From Bacteroidota bacterium (lineage in GTDB: Bacteria > Bacteroidota > JABWAT01): a DNA stretch of 64,000 nucleotides. The translations under genes were made by a program, and so were the position numbers. The DNA is taken from the NCBI GenBank assembly GCA_020161835.1, contig JAIUNL010000013.1:1-64000 (forward strand), in the 5' to 3' direction. Positions 8,856 through 16,469 of this stretch are shown here, piece by piece. The stretch's first letter is position 1. Each line of letters opens with the position of its first letter. Under the pieces are notes generated by a model. The model was not told the origin of the DNA, searched no databases, and was given only the letters and a program-made list of their open reading frames with translations.

Positions 8856-10411
8856 CGGATGAGAGCCAGTTTTTGTGATGAAACCAGGTTGTCGTTTTTA
8901 AAAATATTTACTATAAAAATCCCTGACCCAGGATTTTGAACAGACTTGATCGGAATGGATAGCAAATTATAAAAAGATGTCGTTTTCCCTTCCAATACCA
9001 ATTCTCCGGTGACTGACAAAACCTGATAATTAAAAGTAGTGTAATCAGGTAATCCTGAAACCCACAAAATGTCAGTCTGATCCCATTTAAATGGATTCGG
9101 GTATAAGAAAGCTGTTACTTTTTCAGGTTCTGTAGCTCCGGGAATCATAAGTGGTTTTATTTCAGATGAACCAGGAAACATTACACTTGCAGCCAAACCA
9201 TGTTCAGAACTTTTTGTTGATAACCTTACAAATAAGTTATGATCAAGGCGGGTTCCGTTTTCTAAGCCGGGTCCGGTTTCAAGAAGAACCGTATCATCCT
9301 GACGATCCATTTTTTCAATTGAAAATCTATTAAAATCGCCGTTTGAAATTACCAGAGGATAGACACCTGCTGATGTTTTTATCCACCTGACATTAAACCC
9401 GGTTTTAGCCACAGGAATCAGGTATGACATCCGGTCAAACTCAGAGACAACCAGTGTATCGTCATAGTTTTGAAGTATCCGGTAAGCAGGGAAAAATTCA
9501 CCTTCCACGAAGAATAAATCAGGTTTTGAATTGGTTTTGGTATACATGGTTGCCATAGCAAATTCGTTGAAAAATTGCTGAATGGGAATTCCCAGATTTT
9601 TATATACAGCCTGGGATAATGCAACAGCAGGGGTATAATTATCAAGGAAACCAAGACAATCCATTGCAGTTTTGACTGCAGTTTCGATGCCATACTGATC
9701 TCTGATCAATTCAAAAAATATAGCATAACCATAAATCAGATTTCCACCCGATTTGTGAAGTGCAGGCACATCGGTTTTCGCAAAAATTCCGTTTTGGAGG
9801 TAAAACCGGTAATCATTGATTGAATCATAGCAGACTTCTTCAAAAAAAGTAGCACTCATTTCATAGTAATAAAGGAAATCTATTGCTTCCCAAAACCTTT
9901 GTCTGAAATGAAGAACATGATGAAATTCATGGGCCAGGGTGACTCTGATCATGTTCATGCCCTTGGTCTTGGGGCCCATAATTTTTGAATTGATGTCAAT
10001 TATGCTTACACCATTTTCATCCGGACCTGTTTGCCCGTAAAGTCCACCGCCGAGATTTAAAAAATAAACCGGAATCGAATCGAGGCCTCTGTCATCAAAC
10101 CCGGTGTCTGTGACCTGTCTCTTGTAAATCGCATCACTTTCAACTGCAATGGTGTCGATATAATCATTGATTCCATTCATGTTTACATCAGAAACTGGAG
10201 CCAAAGAATCAACACCGGAGGTGTAATAGTAAAACCTGAATTTTCCGGAAGGGGAAACCACTCTGACTTGAGTTTCGGCAAGGGCACCCGAAGCAGGTTT
10301 ATTCAGGCGGGGTGTTTTAATCAACCGGCACTTCCCGAAATCAAGTGTATCACCACTTTGGGCAAAGGTAACTGCAGGAAGGAAAAGAAATATAAAAATG
10401 AGTTTAATCAT
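8852..10411 (-). CDS. Secreted zinc metalloprotease with T9SS sorting domain (MXAN_6640-like)
   Basis: 519 residues. A signal peptide (MIKLIFIFLFLPAVTFAQ) is followed by SDVNMNGINDYIDTIA and a metalloprotease core with zinc motif TLAHEFHHVLHFRQ and a downstream YYEMSATFFEEVCYDSINDY segment that could supply the third ligand. The C-terminal about 85 residues begin AFLYPNPFKW and end in a short basic tail, the layout of a T9SS type A sorting domain. The catalytic part resembles what I recall as the MXAN_6640 family of putative metalloproteases. Expected to be exported and attached to, or released from, the cell surface. It overlaps the thioesterase gene and the ABC ATPase gene by 4 bp each. Confidence 0.85.
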   Translation of the reverse strand: MIKLIFIFLFLPAVTFAQSGDTLDFGKCRLIKTPRLNKPASGALAETQVRVVSPSGKFRFYYYTSGVDSLAPVSDVNMNGINDYIDTIAVESDAIYKRQVTDTGFDDRGLDSIPVYFLNLGGGLYGQTGPDENGVSIIDINSKIMGPKTKGMNMIRVTLAHEFHHVLHFRQRFWEAIDFLYYYEMSATFFEEVCYDSINDYRFYLQNGIFAKTDVPALHKSGGNLIYGYAIFFELIRDQYGIETAVKTAMDCLGFLDNYTPAVALSQAVYKNLGIPIQQFFNEFAMATMYTKTNSKPDLFFVEGEFFPAYRILQNYDDTLVVSEFDRMSYLIPVAKTGFNVRWIKTSAGVYPLVISNGDFNRFSIEKMDRQDDTVLLETGPGLENGTRLDHNLFVRLSTKSSEHGLAASVMFPGSSEIKPLMIPGATEPEKVTAFLYPNPFKWDQTDILWVSGLPDYTTFNYQVLSVTGELVLEGKTTSFYNLLSIPIKSVQNPGSGIFIVNIFKNDNLVSSQKLALIR

Positions 10412-10866
10412 GGTTTAATAAGTCTGAGTTCACGGCGTTTTAATGCATCGGCAAATCTTCTTTTTTCATCTTCGGTTTCCGGTTCAATCTGGTTTACTTT
10501 AACCGGATGGCTGTCAGCGTCAAGAGCTACAAAAGTGAGATAAGCTGAATTGGTATGTTTTCTGTCACCGGTGAGCAGATTTTCACTGTAAACAATAACA
10601 CCAACTTCCATTGAACTGTTAAATACACGGTTGACCGATGCTTTAATGACAACAGCCTGACCCAGTTTAATGCTGTAATTAAAAGAAATGGAGTCGATGG
10701 AACGGGTTACAACCGGTCTGTTTCCGTGGCGCATGGCAGCCATAGCTGCAGCAATATCAATCCAGTGCATGAGCCTTCCACCCGAAATATTTCCGTGGTG
10801 ATTGGTATCCTGGGGTGTTACCAGTTCGGTCATTTCCACAATTGAATCTTTTACTTTTTTTGTCAT
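10408..10866 (-). CDS. Acyl-CoA thioesterase, hotdog fold
   Basis: 152 residues. The motif DTNHHGNISGGRLMHWIDIAAAMAA is the catalytic helix region of YciA/BFIT-type acyl-CoA thioesterases, and the second half (SFNYSIKLGQAVVIKASVNRVFNSSMEVGVIVYSENLLTG) forms the typical hotdog strands. It hydrolyses acyl-CoA thioesters in the cytoplasm; chain preference cannot be read from sequence. It is the first gene of the overlapping operon with the metalloprotease, ABC ATPase and M28 peptidase (ATGA overlap at 10408-10411). The upstream region is filled with heptamer repeats. Confidence 0.9.
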   Translation of the reverse strand: MTKKVKDSIVEMTELVTPQDTNHHGNISGGRLMHWIDIAAAMAAMRHGNRPVVTRSIDSISFNYSIKLGQAVVIKASVNRVFNSSMEVGVIVYSENLLTGDRKHTNSAYLTFVALDADSHPVKVNQIEPETEDEKRRFADALKRRELRLIKP

Positions 10867-10954
10867 AAAATCTGTCCGTTGTACGGGGTACGCCGTACGC
10901 TTTCCGCTGTATGTAATTTGTTTTTAGTTATTTTTGAATTTCGTCCCTGGTCCC

Positions 10955-10996
10955 AAGAGAAAGGTCACTGAGCGGAGTCGAAGTGCCCTTTCTCTT
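10955..10996. repeat. Imperfect hairpin with ACTGAGCGGAGTCGAAGT core
   Basis: AAGAGAAAGGTCACT at 10955-10969 pairs with AGTGCCCTTTCTCTT at 10982-10996 with one mismatch. The loop GAGCGGAGTCGA belongs to a word seen widely in intergenic repeats; a related CCTCGACAGGCTCAG word occurs near 59735. Confidence 0.7.
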
Positions 10997-11010
10997 AGTC
11001 ACTCAACATC

Positions 11011-11184
11011 CGTCCCTCGTCCCCAGAATTTTGTGACCCGTCATCCGTGACCCCCCGAAAGCTTTCGGGGCAGGCTGTAACCAGTATTTCCGTCCCTTGT
11101 CACCCGTCCCATGTCCCCAGAATTTTGTGAACCGTGATCCGTGACCCCCCGAAAGCTTTCGGGGCAGGCTGTAACCAGTATTTC
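11011..11184. repeat. 80 bp direct duplication carrying an 18 bp perfect palindrome
   Basis: Blocks 11011-11090 and 11105-11184 align over 80 bp with only a few differences, offset by 94 bp. Each contains the perfect palindrome CCCCGAAAGCTTTCGGGG (11053-11070 and 11147-11164) followed by an identical CAGGCTGTAACCAGTATTTC. The 14 bp between blocks is exactly two heptamers (CGTCCCT, TGTCACC), so the duplication keeps the seven-base register in its first part. Confidence 0.85.
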
Positions 11185-11218
11185 GTCCCTTGTCACTCGT
11201 CCCTCGTCCCCGGCTGTT

Positions 11219-12307
11219 TCACACCATAAACTGACTCTGAAATCCGTTCTGATTTAAAATCGTGTTCGCATCTTTCCATTCTTTTTCTGAAAGGAAGGAA
11301 ATTCTGAAGGCACCCTGAAGTCCTTCTCTGACTTTCAATAACTCGATGTCACGGATGTTTATTCCTTTTTCGAAAAGGAGTTTTGAAAGATTAAAAATGA
11401 CACCGGGCTGATCTTCAACAAATACAAGGAGATCAAAAAGCGGACTGATAAACCCTTTGGTGTTTCTTGGAATGCTGTCCCGGGTTTGTTTCGATCGTTT
11501 AAACCGGTCAAGAAGGTCGGTCAGTTCCGTTTCATTGTCGAGTTCATTGGCTACTGACGTAAGTAAACTGATAAATTCTCTTATTTTTCCGGAAACAAAA
11601 CTGCGATTGGTGGCAAGAATATCTTTCCACATTCCTGACGGACTCGACGCAATCCGGGTCATATCTCTGAATCCGCCGGCAGCCAGTTGCAGAAATGCCG
11701 GATGACGGGTGTTGTTTTCCCTTACAAAATCAACAAGGGCAACCGCCAAAAGTTGCGGCAGGTGTGAAATCGTGGCCGCAATTTCATCATGAATTGCGGG
11801 TTCAAGATCAAGCGGAAGGGCACCAATACTTTCCAGAATTCGCTGATACTCATTCAGAATATCGGGTTTTTCATTTCCCTTATGTGTAAGAACAAAAACG
11901 GCATTTTCAAAAAGAAAGGGGTTAAAACTTCTTGCCAGTTGCTTTTCACTTCCTGCCATCGGATGACCGCCAAAATAACGGATTCCCAGCTTTTCAGCTT
12001 CAAGGTGAAGCCCGGACTTTACACTTCCAACATCTGTAATCCATCCCTTAAAATCAGATTTGCTGATTCGTTCAAATATTTTTGGAATGGTCAGCATCGG
12101 TGTGGCAATGATGATCAGACAATTTGACGTTTCTGAAAGTGTTTCAATTGTACAGTTTTGATTTAGAAAGCCAGACTGAACGCCAAATTCAGCACCATCA
12201 TCTGCCGATTCGCCGGTTTGAGTCAGGGAAGGGAAATATTTTCGGATTGCGGCCGAAAGAGATGCCCCGATTAGTCCGTATCCGATAAAGTGAATTTGAT
12301 TTAGCAT
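11219..12307 (-). CDS. tyrA: Prephenate dehydrogenase with C-terminal ACT domain
   Basis: 362 residues from the ATG at 12305-12307 (eight more codons are open upstream). Oxidatively decarboxylates prephenate to 4-hydroxyphenylpyruvate for tyrosine. The NAD-binding motif GYGLIGASL is at the N-terminus, then GGHPMAGSEKQ and ISHLPQLLAVALV carry the conserved active-site histidines. The last about 75 residues (LLVFVEDQPGVIFNLSKLLFEKGINIRDIELLK) form an ACT domain, probably giving feedback control by tyrosine or phenylalanine. It stands alone. The gene after its stop is separated by heptamer repeats. Confidence 0.93.
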   Translation of the reverse strand: MLNQIHFIGYGLIGASLSAAIRKYFPSLTQTGESADDGAEFGVQSGFLNQNCTIETLSETSNCLIIIATPMLTIPKIFERISKSDFKGWITDVGSVKSGLHLEAEKLGIRYFGGHPMAGSEKQLARSFNPFLFENAVFVLTHKGNEKPDILNEYQRILESIGALPLDLEPAIHDEIAATISHLPQLLAVALVDFVRENNTRHPAFLQLAAGGFRDMTRIASSPSGMWKDILATNRSFVSGKIREFISLLTSVANELDNETELTDLLDRFKRSKQTRDSIPRNTKGFISPLFDLLVFVEDQPGVIFNLSKLLFEKGINIRDIELLKVREGLQGAFRISFLSEKEWKDANTILNQNGFQSQFMV

Positions 12308-12418
12308 AGCTATAAAGTTAAGTAAAAACACACCTTTAATAAATGAATTGGTTTAAAAACTGAATTTCATGTCAACTTCTTTTATTTTTAACGGAAATGA
12401 ATTATCCGGGAAGTGTAA

Positions 12419-14359
12419 ATGAGTTCTGAAATCAGGCAAACTGCCTGTCCTCGTGATTGCTATGAAGGCTGCGAAATTCATGCAACCGTTGAGGATGGTG
12501 TTTTAAAGAAAATGTGTGGCGGACCTGGAAATCCCTATACGGCCAATATCATCTGCCAGCGTGTGAGAAAATACGATGAACGGGTTTATTCGCCCAATCG
12601 TATCACCCATCCGATGAAAAAAGTGAATGGCGAATGGGTCAGAATTTCCTGGACAGAAGCAATTGATCTTGCTGCCGGGGCAATGCAAAAAGCAATTGAT
12701 CAGTACGGACCTTTGAGTATCTTATCTTATCAGTCTGCCGGTTCGATGTCAGCACTGAAAATTCTTCATCACCGTTTTTTTAATTTGCTTGGCGGTGTTA
12801 CCACAACCTGGGGCAGTTTGTGTGGCGGGGCATCCTCTGCTGCACGGTTAAAATGTACAGGGGCAACGGTGATTCAGGATCCACTCGATCTGAAGAACAG
12901 TAAAGGCGTCATTATTTGGGGCCGGAACCCCATCAATACAAGCATTCACCTGCTTCCCATCATGACCGAACTCAGAAAAAAAGGCGTTCCGGTTGTACTG
13001 ATTGATCCGATTTATTCTGATTCCGCCAAATTCGCAGATAAAATCTATCAGCCCAGGCCAAACGGAGATGGATATCTGGCTTTGGCCATTGCCAAACGTC
13101 TGATTGAGCGAAATCTGATCGATCGCAAATTTATTAAAAATCATACTGAAGATTTTGATAAACTTGCTCTTGTTCTCAGAGAATATGAAAATGTTGATCT
13201 GGTTGAAAAATCAGGACTTACAGAAGCTGAAGTAGATGAAATCACTGATCTTTACGGGAAAATAAAACCCTGTGCTATTCTGATGGGTTTTGGTGTTCAG
13301 CGTTATGTTGATGGAAATGAAATCGTTGAACTGATTCACTGTTTGGGTGCCATGACCGGGAATATTTCTCTTCCGGGTGGTGGTGTTTCTCATTCGACAG
13401 ATGAGTGGCGGTTTTTTGATACCAGTCTGGAATCTTCTGAATCTGCTGTCCACAAAAGGAAAATATCGAAATCCCTTTTGGGAATAGATCTGTTCAGGGA
13501 AGTTAATCCGCCGGTGAAAGTTGCCTTTATCCAACTGGGAAATCCGGTTGCTCAAACTCCAAATTCCCAATCGGTAATCCGTGCATTTAAAATGATGGAT
13601 GAGGTCATTTTAGTTGATTCGTTTCTGACTGATACTGCAGATTGTGCCACTATTTTTCTTCCAACCACAACTTTTGTAGAAGAAGAAGATGTGATGGGTT
13701 CCTACGGACATCCTTACCTGACTTACATGCAGCCGGTTATTGATCCGGTTGGCGAGTCAAAAACTGACTTAGAGATTCTACAGTTACTTGCAGAAAAACT
13801 GGAAGTTAAAGGAATGGAAGGATCTGCCTCTGAATGGATCGACAAACTGCTTTCTCCGGTGCATTCTCATGGCATAACACAAAAATCATTGTCTGAGGCG
13901 GTAACTCTCAGAACAAATGAAAATCCGGTTCCGTTTAAGGATGGAAAATTTTTTACCGATACCGGCAAATTTAAATTTTTGAAAAAGTACGATGCTTATC
14001 AGTATGCTCAGGAAGCTGAATATCCGTTGTTTTTCATGACTGTTGCAGGCAGCAAAGCTCACAATTCACAGTTGGAAGAATCTGTTCAAACGGGTTTACC
14101 TGAAGCTTTTGTTCATCCGGATAATAATTCATGTTCTGATTTGAAGGATGGTGAAACCGCTGAACTGATTTCCCGTGCCGGGAAAATGAAAATCTGCATC
14201 CGTCATGATGTTCGCCAGAGAAAAGATATTGTTTTATTGTTCAGGGGCGGCTGGCTGAAAACCGGCTGGGGCCCAAATGCCATTACTGAACCTCTCATGA
14301 GCAGAGAAGGTGGTGGTGCTGCTTATTATTCAACCCGTGTTTTTATAAGAAAGTTTTGA
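12419..14359 (+). CDS. Molybdopterin-dependent oxidoreductase (DMSO reductase superfamily)
   Basis: 646 residues. Four cysteines at 10, 14, 18 and 46 (ACPRDCYEGC ... IICQR) ligate an N-terminal [4Fe-4S] cluster. The bis-MGD core follows, with WGSLCGGASSA placing Cys135 where family members carry the Cys, Ser or Sec ligand of the molybdenum. The C-terminal cap (about 530-646) has the molydopterin dinucleotide-binding pattern SKAHNSQLEES. There is no Tat signal, so it is probably cytoplasmic, and no electron-transfer or membrane subunit is adjacent. Substrate unknown; this subgroup is often labelled only as BisC-like. The stop is three bases from the next start, so it is co-transcribed with an SGNH-TPR gene. 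Confidence 0.85.
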   Translation: MSSEIRQTACPRDCYEGCEIHATVEDGVLKKMCGGPGNPYTANIICQRVRKYDERVYSPNRITHPMKKVNGEWVRISWTEAIDLAAGAMQKAIDQYGPLSILSYQSAGSMSALKILHHRFFNLLGGVTTTWGSLCGGASSAARLKCTGATVIQDPLDLKNSKGVIIWGRNPINTSIHLLPIMTELRKKGVPVVLIDPIYSDSAKFADKIYQPRPNGDGYLALAIAKRLIERNLIDRKFIKNHTEDFDKLALVLREYENVDLVEKSGLTEAEVDEITDLYGKIKPCAILMGFGVQRYVDGNEIVELIHCLGAMTGNISLPGGGVSHSTDEWRFFDTSLESSESAVHKRKISKSLLGIDLFREVNPPVKVAFIQLGNPVAQTPNSQSVIRAFKMMDEVILVDSFLTDTADCATIFLPTTTFVEEEDVMGSYGHPYLTYMQPVIDPVGESKTDLEILQLLAEKLEVKGMEGSASEWIDKLLSPVHSHGITQKSLSEAVTLRTNENPVPFKDGKFFTDTGKFKFLKKYDAYQYAQEAEYPLFFMTVAGSKAHNSQLEESVQTGLPEAFVHPDNNSCSDLKDGETAELISRAGKMKICIRHDVRQRKDIVLLFRGGWLKTGWGPNAITEPLMSREGGGAAYYSTRVFIRKF

Positions 14360-14362
14360 TTT

Positions 14363-16267
14363 ATGTCTAAAGTGTCCTCTGCTTCCAAAGAAAATTCAGA
14401 AGAAAAAAAGTCGTATCCGTTTTACTTTAATCTGATTGCTCTTGCCATCCCTATTGTTTTCTTTTTTATTCTTGAGTTCTCTCTCAGGATTGCCAATTAT
14501 GGTGAAGTGGTTCCTTACTGGGAACCTTTGTCTCCCGATTTCCAGGAATATCTGGTTTTAAATGACGAGATTTCAAAAAAATATTTCAACAATCTGGCGA
14601 ACGGACCTACTCCCTGGCCAGATCCGTTCCTGAAAGAAAAAACGGATAAGACTTTCCGGATTTTTGTTCTTGGCGAAAGCAGTGCGGCCGGTTATCCGTA
14701 TGATTTGAATGCCACTTTTTCACAGGAAATAGAAAGACGGCTTACCCTGTTATATCCGGGCTGGAATATTGAAGTTGTCAATACCGGTATGTCGGCCATC
14801 AGTTCATACACCCTTCTTGATCTGACTGACCCGATTATCGAACAAAAACCGGATGCCATTCTTATTTACACCGGTCACAATGAATATTATGGTGCGTTGG
14901 GTGTTGGGTCCTCGATTTCAATAGGAAATATGCGCTGGATTGTGAAGTGGACGCTTAAACTTGAGCAATACCGAACGGTTCAGCTTGTTCGTAATTTTCT
15001 GGCCTGGATCATGTCGGTCGGGGTTGATGAAATGGAAGCGAAAACGGGAACACTGATGGAACAAATGGTGAAAGAACAATCCATTCCGTTTCATTCTCCA
15101 CTTTATGAAACCGGTATTAATCAGTTCCGGGGTAACATGACAGATATTCTTTCAAAATTTAAGGAAGCTGGCATTCCCGTTGTCCTTAGCCGGCTGGTTT
15201 CCAATCTGAAAGATATGCCACCGTTTATTTCTGAAAAGGTTGATTCGCTTCCGGCAGCAAATGATGTTTTTCTCCAGGCTGGCAAAACGCTTCTAACTGA
15301 TTCAGTTAAAGCAAAAACAGAATTTATCAGGGCAAGAGAACTTGATTTATTAAGATTCCGGGCATCTGAAGATGTGAATGATATCATTTCTGAACTTGGT
15401 CAGGAATTCGGATATCCGGTTGTTCAGGCTGACTCACTGTTTGCATCAAAAAGTCAGTACGGAATTGTCGGAAATTCTCTGATGGTTGATCACCTGCACC
15501 CGATTGCCAGCGGATATCGGCTTTTAGGGGAAGAATTCACCCGGATTTTACTTGAAAAAAAATTAGTGCCCCCAGTTACGCCAAGGGCATTTTCACAAGC
15601 AGAATTTAACAATTTAGCTGACCGGGCCTACCCGTTAAGCAATCTGGATTCACTCATTGCTTACTATAAGATCAAGAAACTCAAAATGTCGTGGCCTTTC
15701 GTGAAAAAGTCACCCGATTCTGGTCTTCGCATGGATCCTGAAAACCCGAAAGATCCTGCTGATGTTCTTGCAACAAAGGTTGTGAATAATCAACTGGGCT
15801 GGGAAGAAGCTCATGTTCAGCTTGCAAAAATTTACGAAGGTTTCCCCGATGGGAAGGAACAGGCAATTAAACAATGGCGGGTTTTGTGGTCACTTTTCAG
15901 ATTTAACGATTCACCGGTGAGAATGATTTCCCAACTTCTGATCAACCGGGGTGATTTTAGTGAGGCTTACCCCTATCTGGTCAGATTACACGAAATGACC
16001 AATGATGCATTTTCAAATAAATGGCTCGGAATCATTTTACTTGCAAAAGGGGATGCCCGGCAATCCATTCCCTATTTTGAACAATCGTATGTAAAAGAAC
16101 CCGCTGATACCCAAATGCTGTATAATTACGCCGGGGCACTGATGATTCAACGGAATAATTTGAAAGCTCTCGAAATCATTGAAGCCTGTCTGAAAATTGA
16201 TCCCAAATTCCCTGATGCAGAATCAGTGAAAAGTCAGGTGCTCGCCAGTTTAAAAACAGGGAAATAG
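14363..16267 (+). CDS. Membrane-anchored SGNH hydrolase-like protein with TPR repeats
   Basis: 634 residues. One membrane helix at about 20-45 (FYFNLIALAIPIVFFFILEFSL). An SGNH/GDSL-type domain follows: block I VLGESSAAGYPY (Ser), block III YTGHNEYYGA (Gly/Asn), block V VDHLHPIASGYRLLG (Asp-x2-His). From about residue 480 to the end, TPR-like repeats (WEEAHVQLAKIYEGFPDGKEQA, PYLVRLHEMTNDAFSNKWLGIILLAKGDARQSIPYFEQ, NNLKALEIIEACLKIDP). It may deacylate an envelope glycan or lipid while the TPRs bind a partner. Coupling to the molybdo-enzyme upstream is tight (3 bp), but a functional link is not evident. Confidence 0.8.
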   Translation: MSKVSSASKENSEEKKSYPFYFNLIALAIPIVFFFILEFSLRIANYGEVVPYWEPLSPDFQEYLVLNDEISKKYFNNLANGPTPWPDPFLKEKTDKTFRIFVLGESSAAGYPYDLNATFSQEIERRLTLLYPGWNIEVVNTGMSAISSYTLLDLTDPIIEQKPDAILIYTGHNEYYGALGVGSSISIGNMRWIVKWTLKLEQYRTVQLVRNFLAWIMSVGVDEMEAKTGTLMEQMVKEQSIPFHSPLYETGINQFRGNMTDILSKFKEAGIPVVLSRLVSNLKDMPPFISEKVDSLPAANDVFLQAGKTLLTDSVKAKTEFIRARELDLLRFRASEDVNDIISELGQEFGYPVVQADSLFASKSQYGIVGNSLMVDHLHPIASGYRLLGEEFTRILLEKKLVPPVTPRAFSQAEFNNLADRAYPLSNLDSLIAYYKIKKLKMSWPFVKKSPDSGLRMDPENPKDPADVLATKVVNNQLGWEEAHVQLAKIYEGFPDGKEQAIKQWRVLWSLFRFNDSPVRMISQLLINRGDFSEAYPYLVRLHEMTNDAFSNKWLGIILLAKGDARQSIPYFEQSYVKEPADTQMLYNYAGALMIQRNNLKALEIIEACLKIDPKFPDAESVKSQVLASLKTGK

Positions 16268-16457
16268 GGGTTCATGAATTGAATAAATAGCGTTGTTTCA
16301 TCCCTTCCAAGGTTCGTTTACGAACCGCGGATCTAGTGAACCTGTAGAATTAGCCTGCCCTGTTCCGAGAATCGGGATCGGGGATCCGGCTAAGTAAGTT
16401 TTACGAAGCTCATCCAGATTTCCTGTTTCTCATGCACCTCGACTTATAACTTACCAC
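16268..16457. other. Short intergenic region with hairpin and heptamers
   Basis: The gap between convergent genes holds the hairpin GGTTCG-TTTA-CGAACC at 16311-16326, a GGGATCCGG word near 16380, the 14 bp word shared inverted with 4549-4562, and the start of a heptamer tract (16442 onward) that runs into the neighbouring gene. No clear T-run terminator is visible. Confidence 0.5.
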
Positions 16458-16469
16458 TTATAACTTTTC
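16442..16469. repeat. Degenerate heptamer tract (ACTTATA type) overlapping a stop codon
   Basis: Four in-phase seven-base units: ACTTATA, ACTTACC, ACTTATA, ACTTTTC. The stop codon and last codons of the S9 peptidase gene (stop 16458-16460 on the minus strand) lie inside the tract. Read in the direction of that gene the units are AAGTTAT, AAGTGGT, AAGTTAT. Confidence 0.8.

Larger units (their letters stand above)
10867..11218. repeat. Repeat-dense intergenic region with degenerate heptamers and a duplicated block
   Basis: 352 bp without a gene. From 10872 to 10913 the sequence falls into seven-base units with a shared GTACG core (CTGTCCG, TTGTACG, GGGTACG, CCGTACG, CTTTCCG, CTGTATG). An imperfect hairpin occupies 10955-10996. 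From 11011 an 80 bp block appears twice (11011-11090 and 11105-11184), each with heptamers such as CGTCCCT, TGTCACC, CGTGATC and an 18 bp palindrome. Four more heptamers (CGTCCCT, TGTCACT, CGTCCCT, CGTCCCC) run from 11184 to 11211, ending 8 bp beyond the tyrA stop. The promoter of the thioesterase operon must lie within or beside these repeats. Confidence 0.8.

Noticed and set aside
10867-11218. tRNA or structured RNA in the repeat region
   Set aside because: The hairpins are simple palindromes; no cloverleaf or TTCGA loop arrangement was found.
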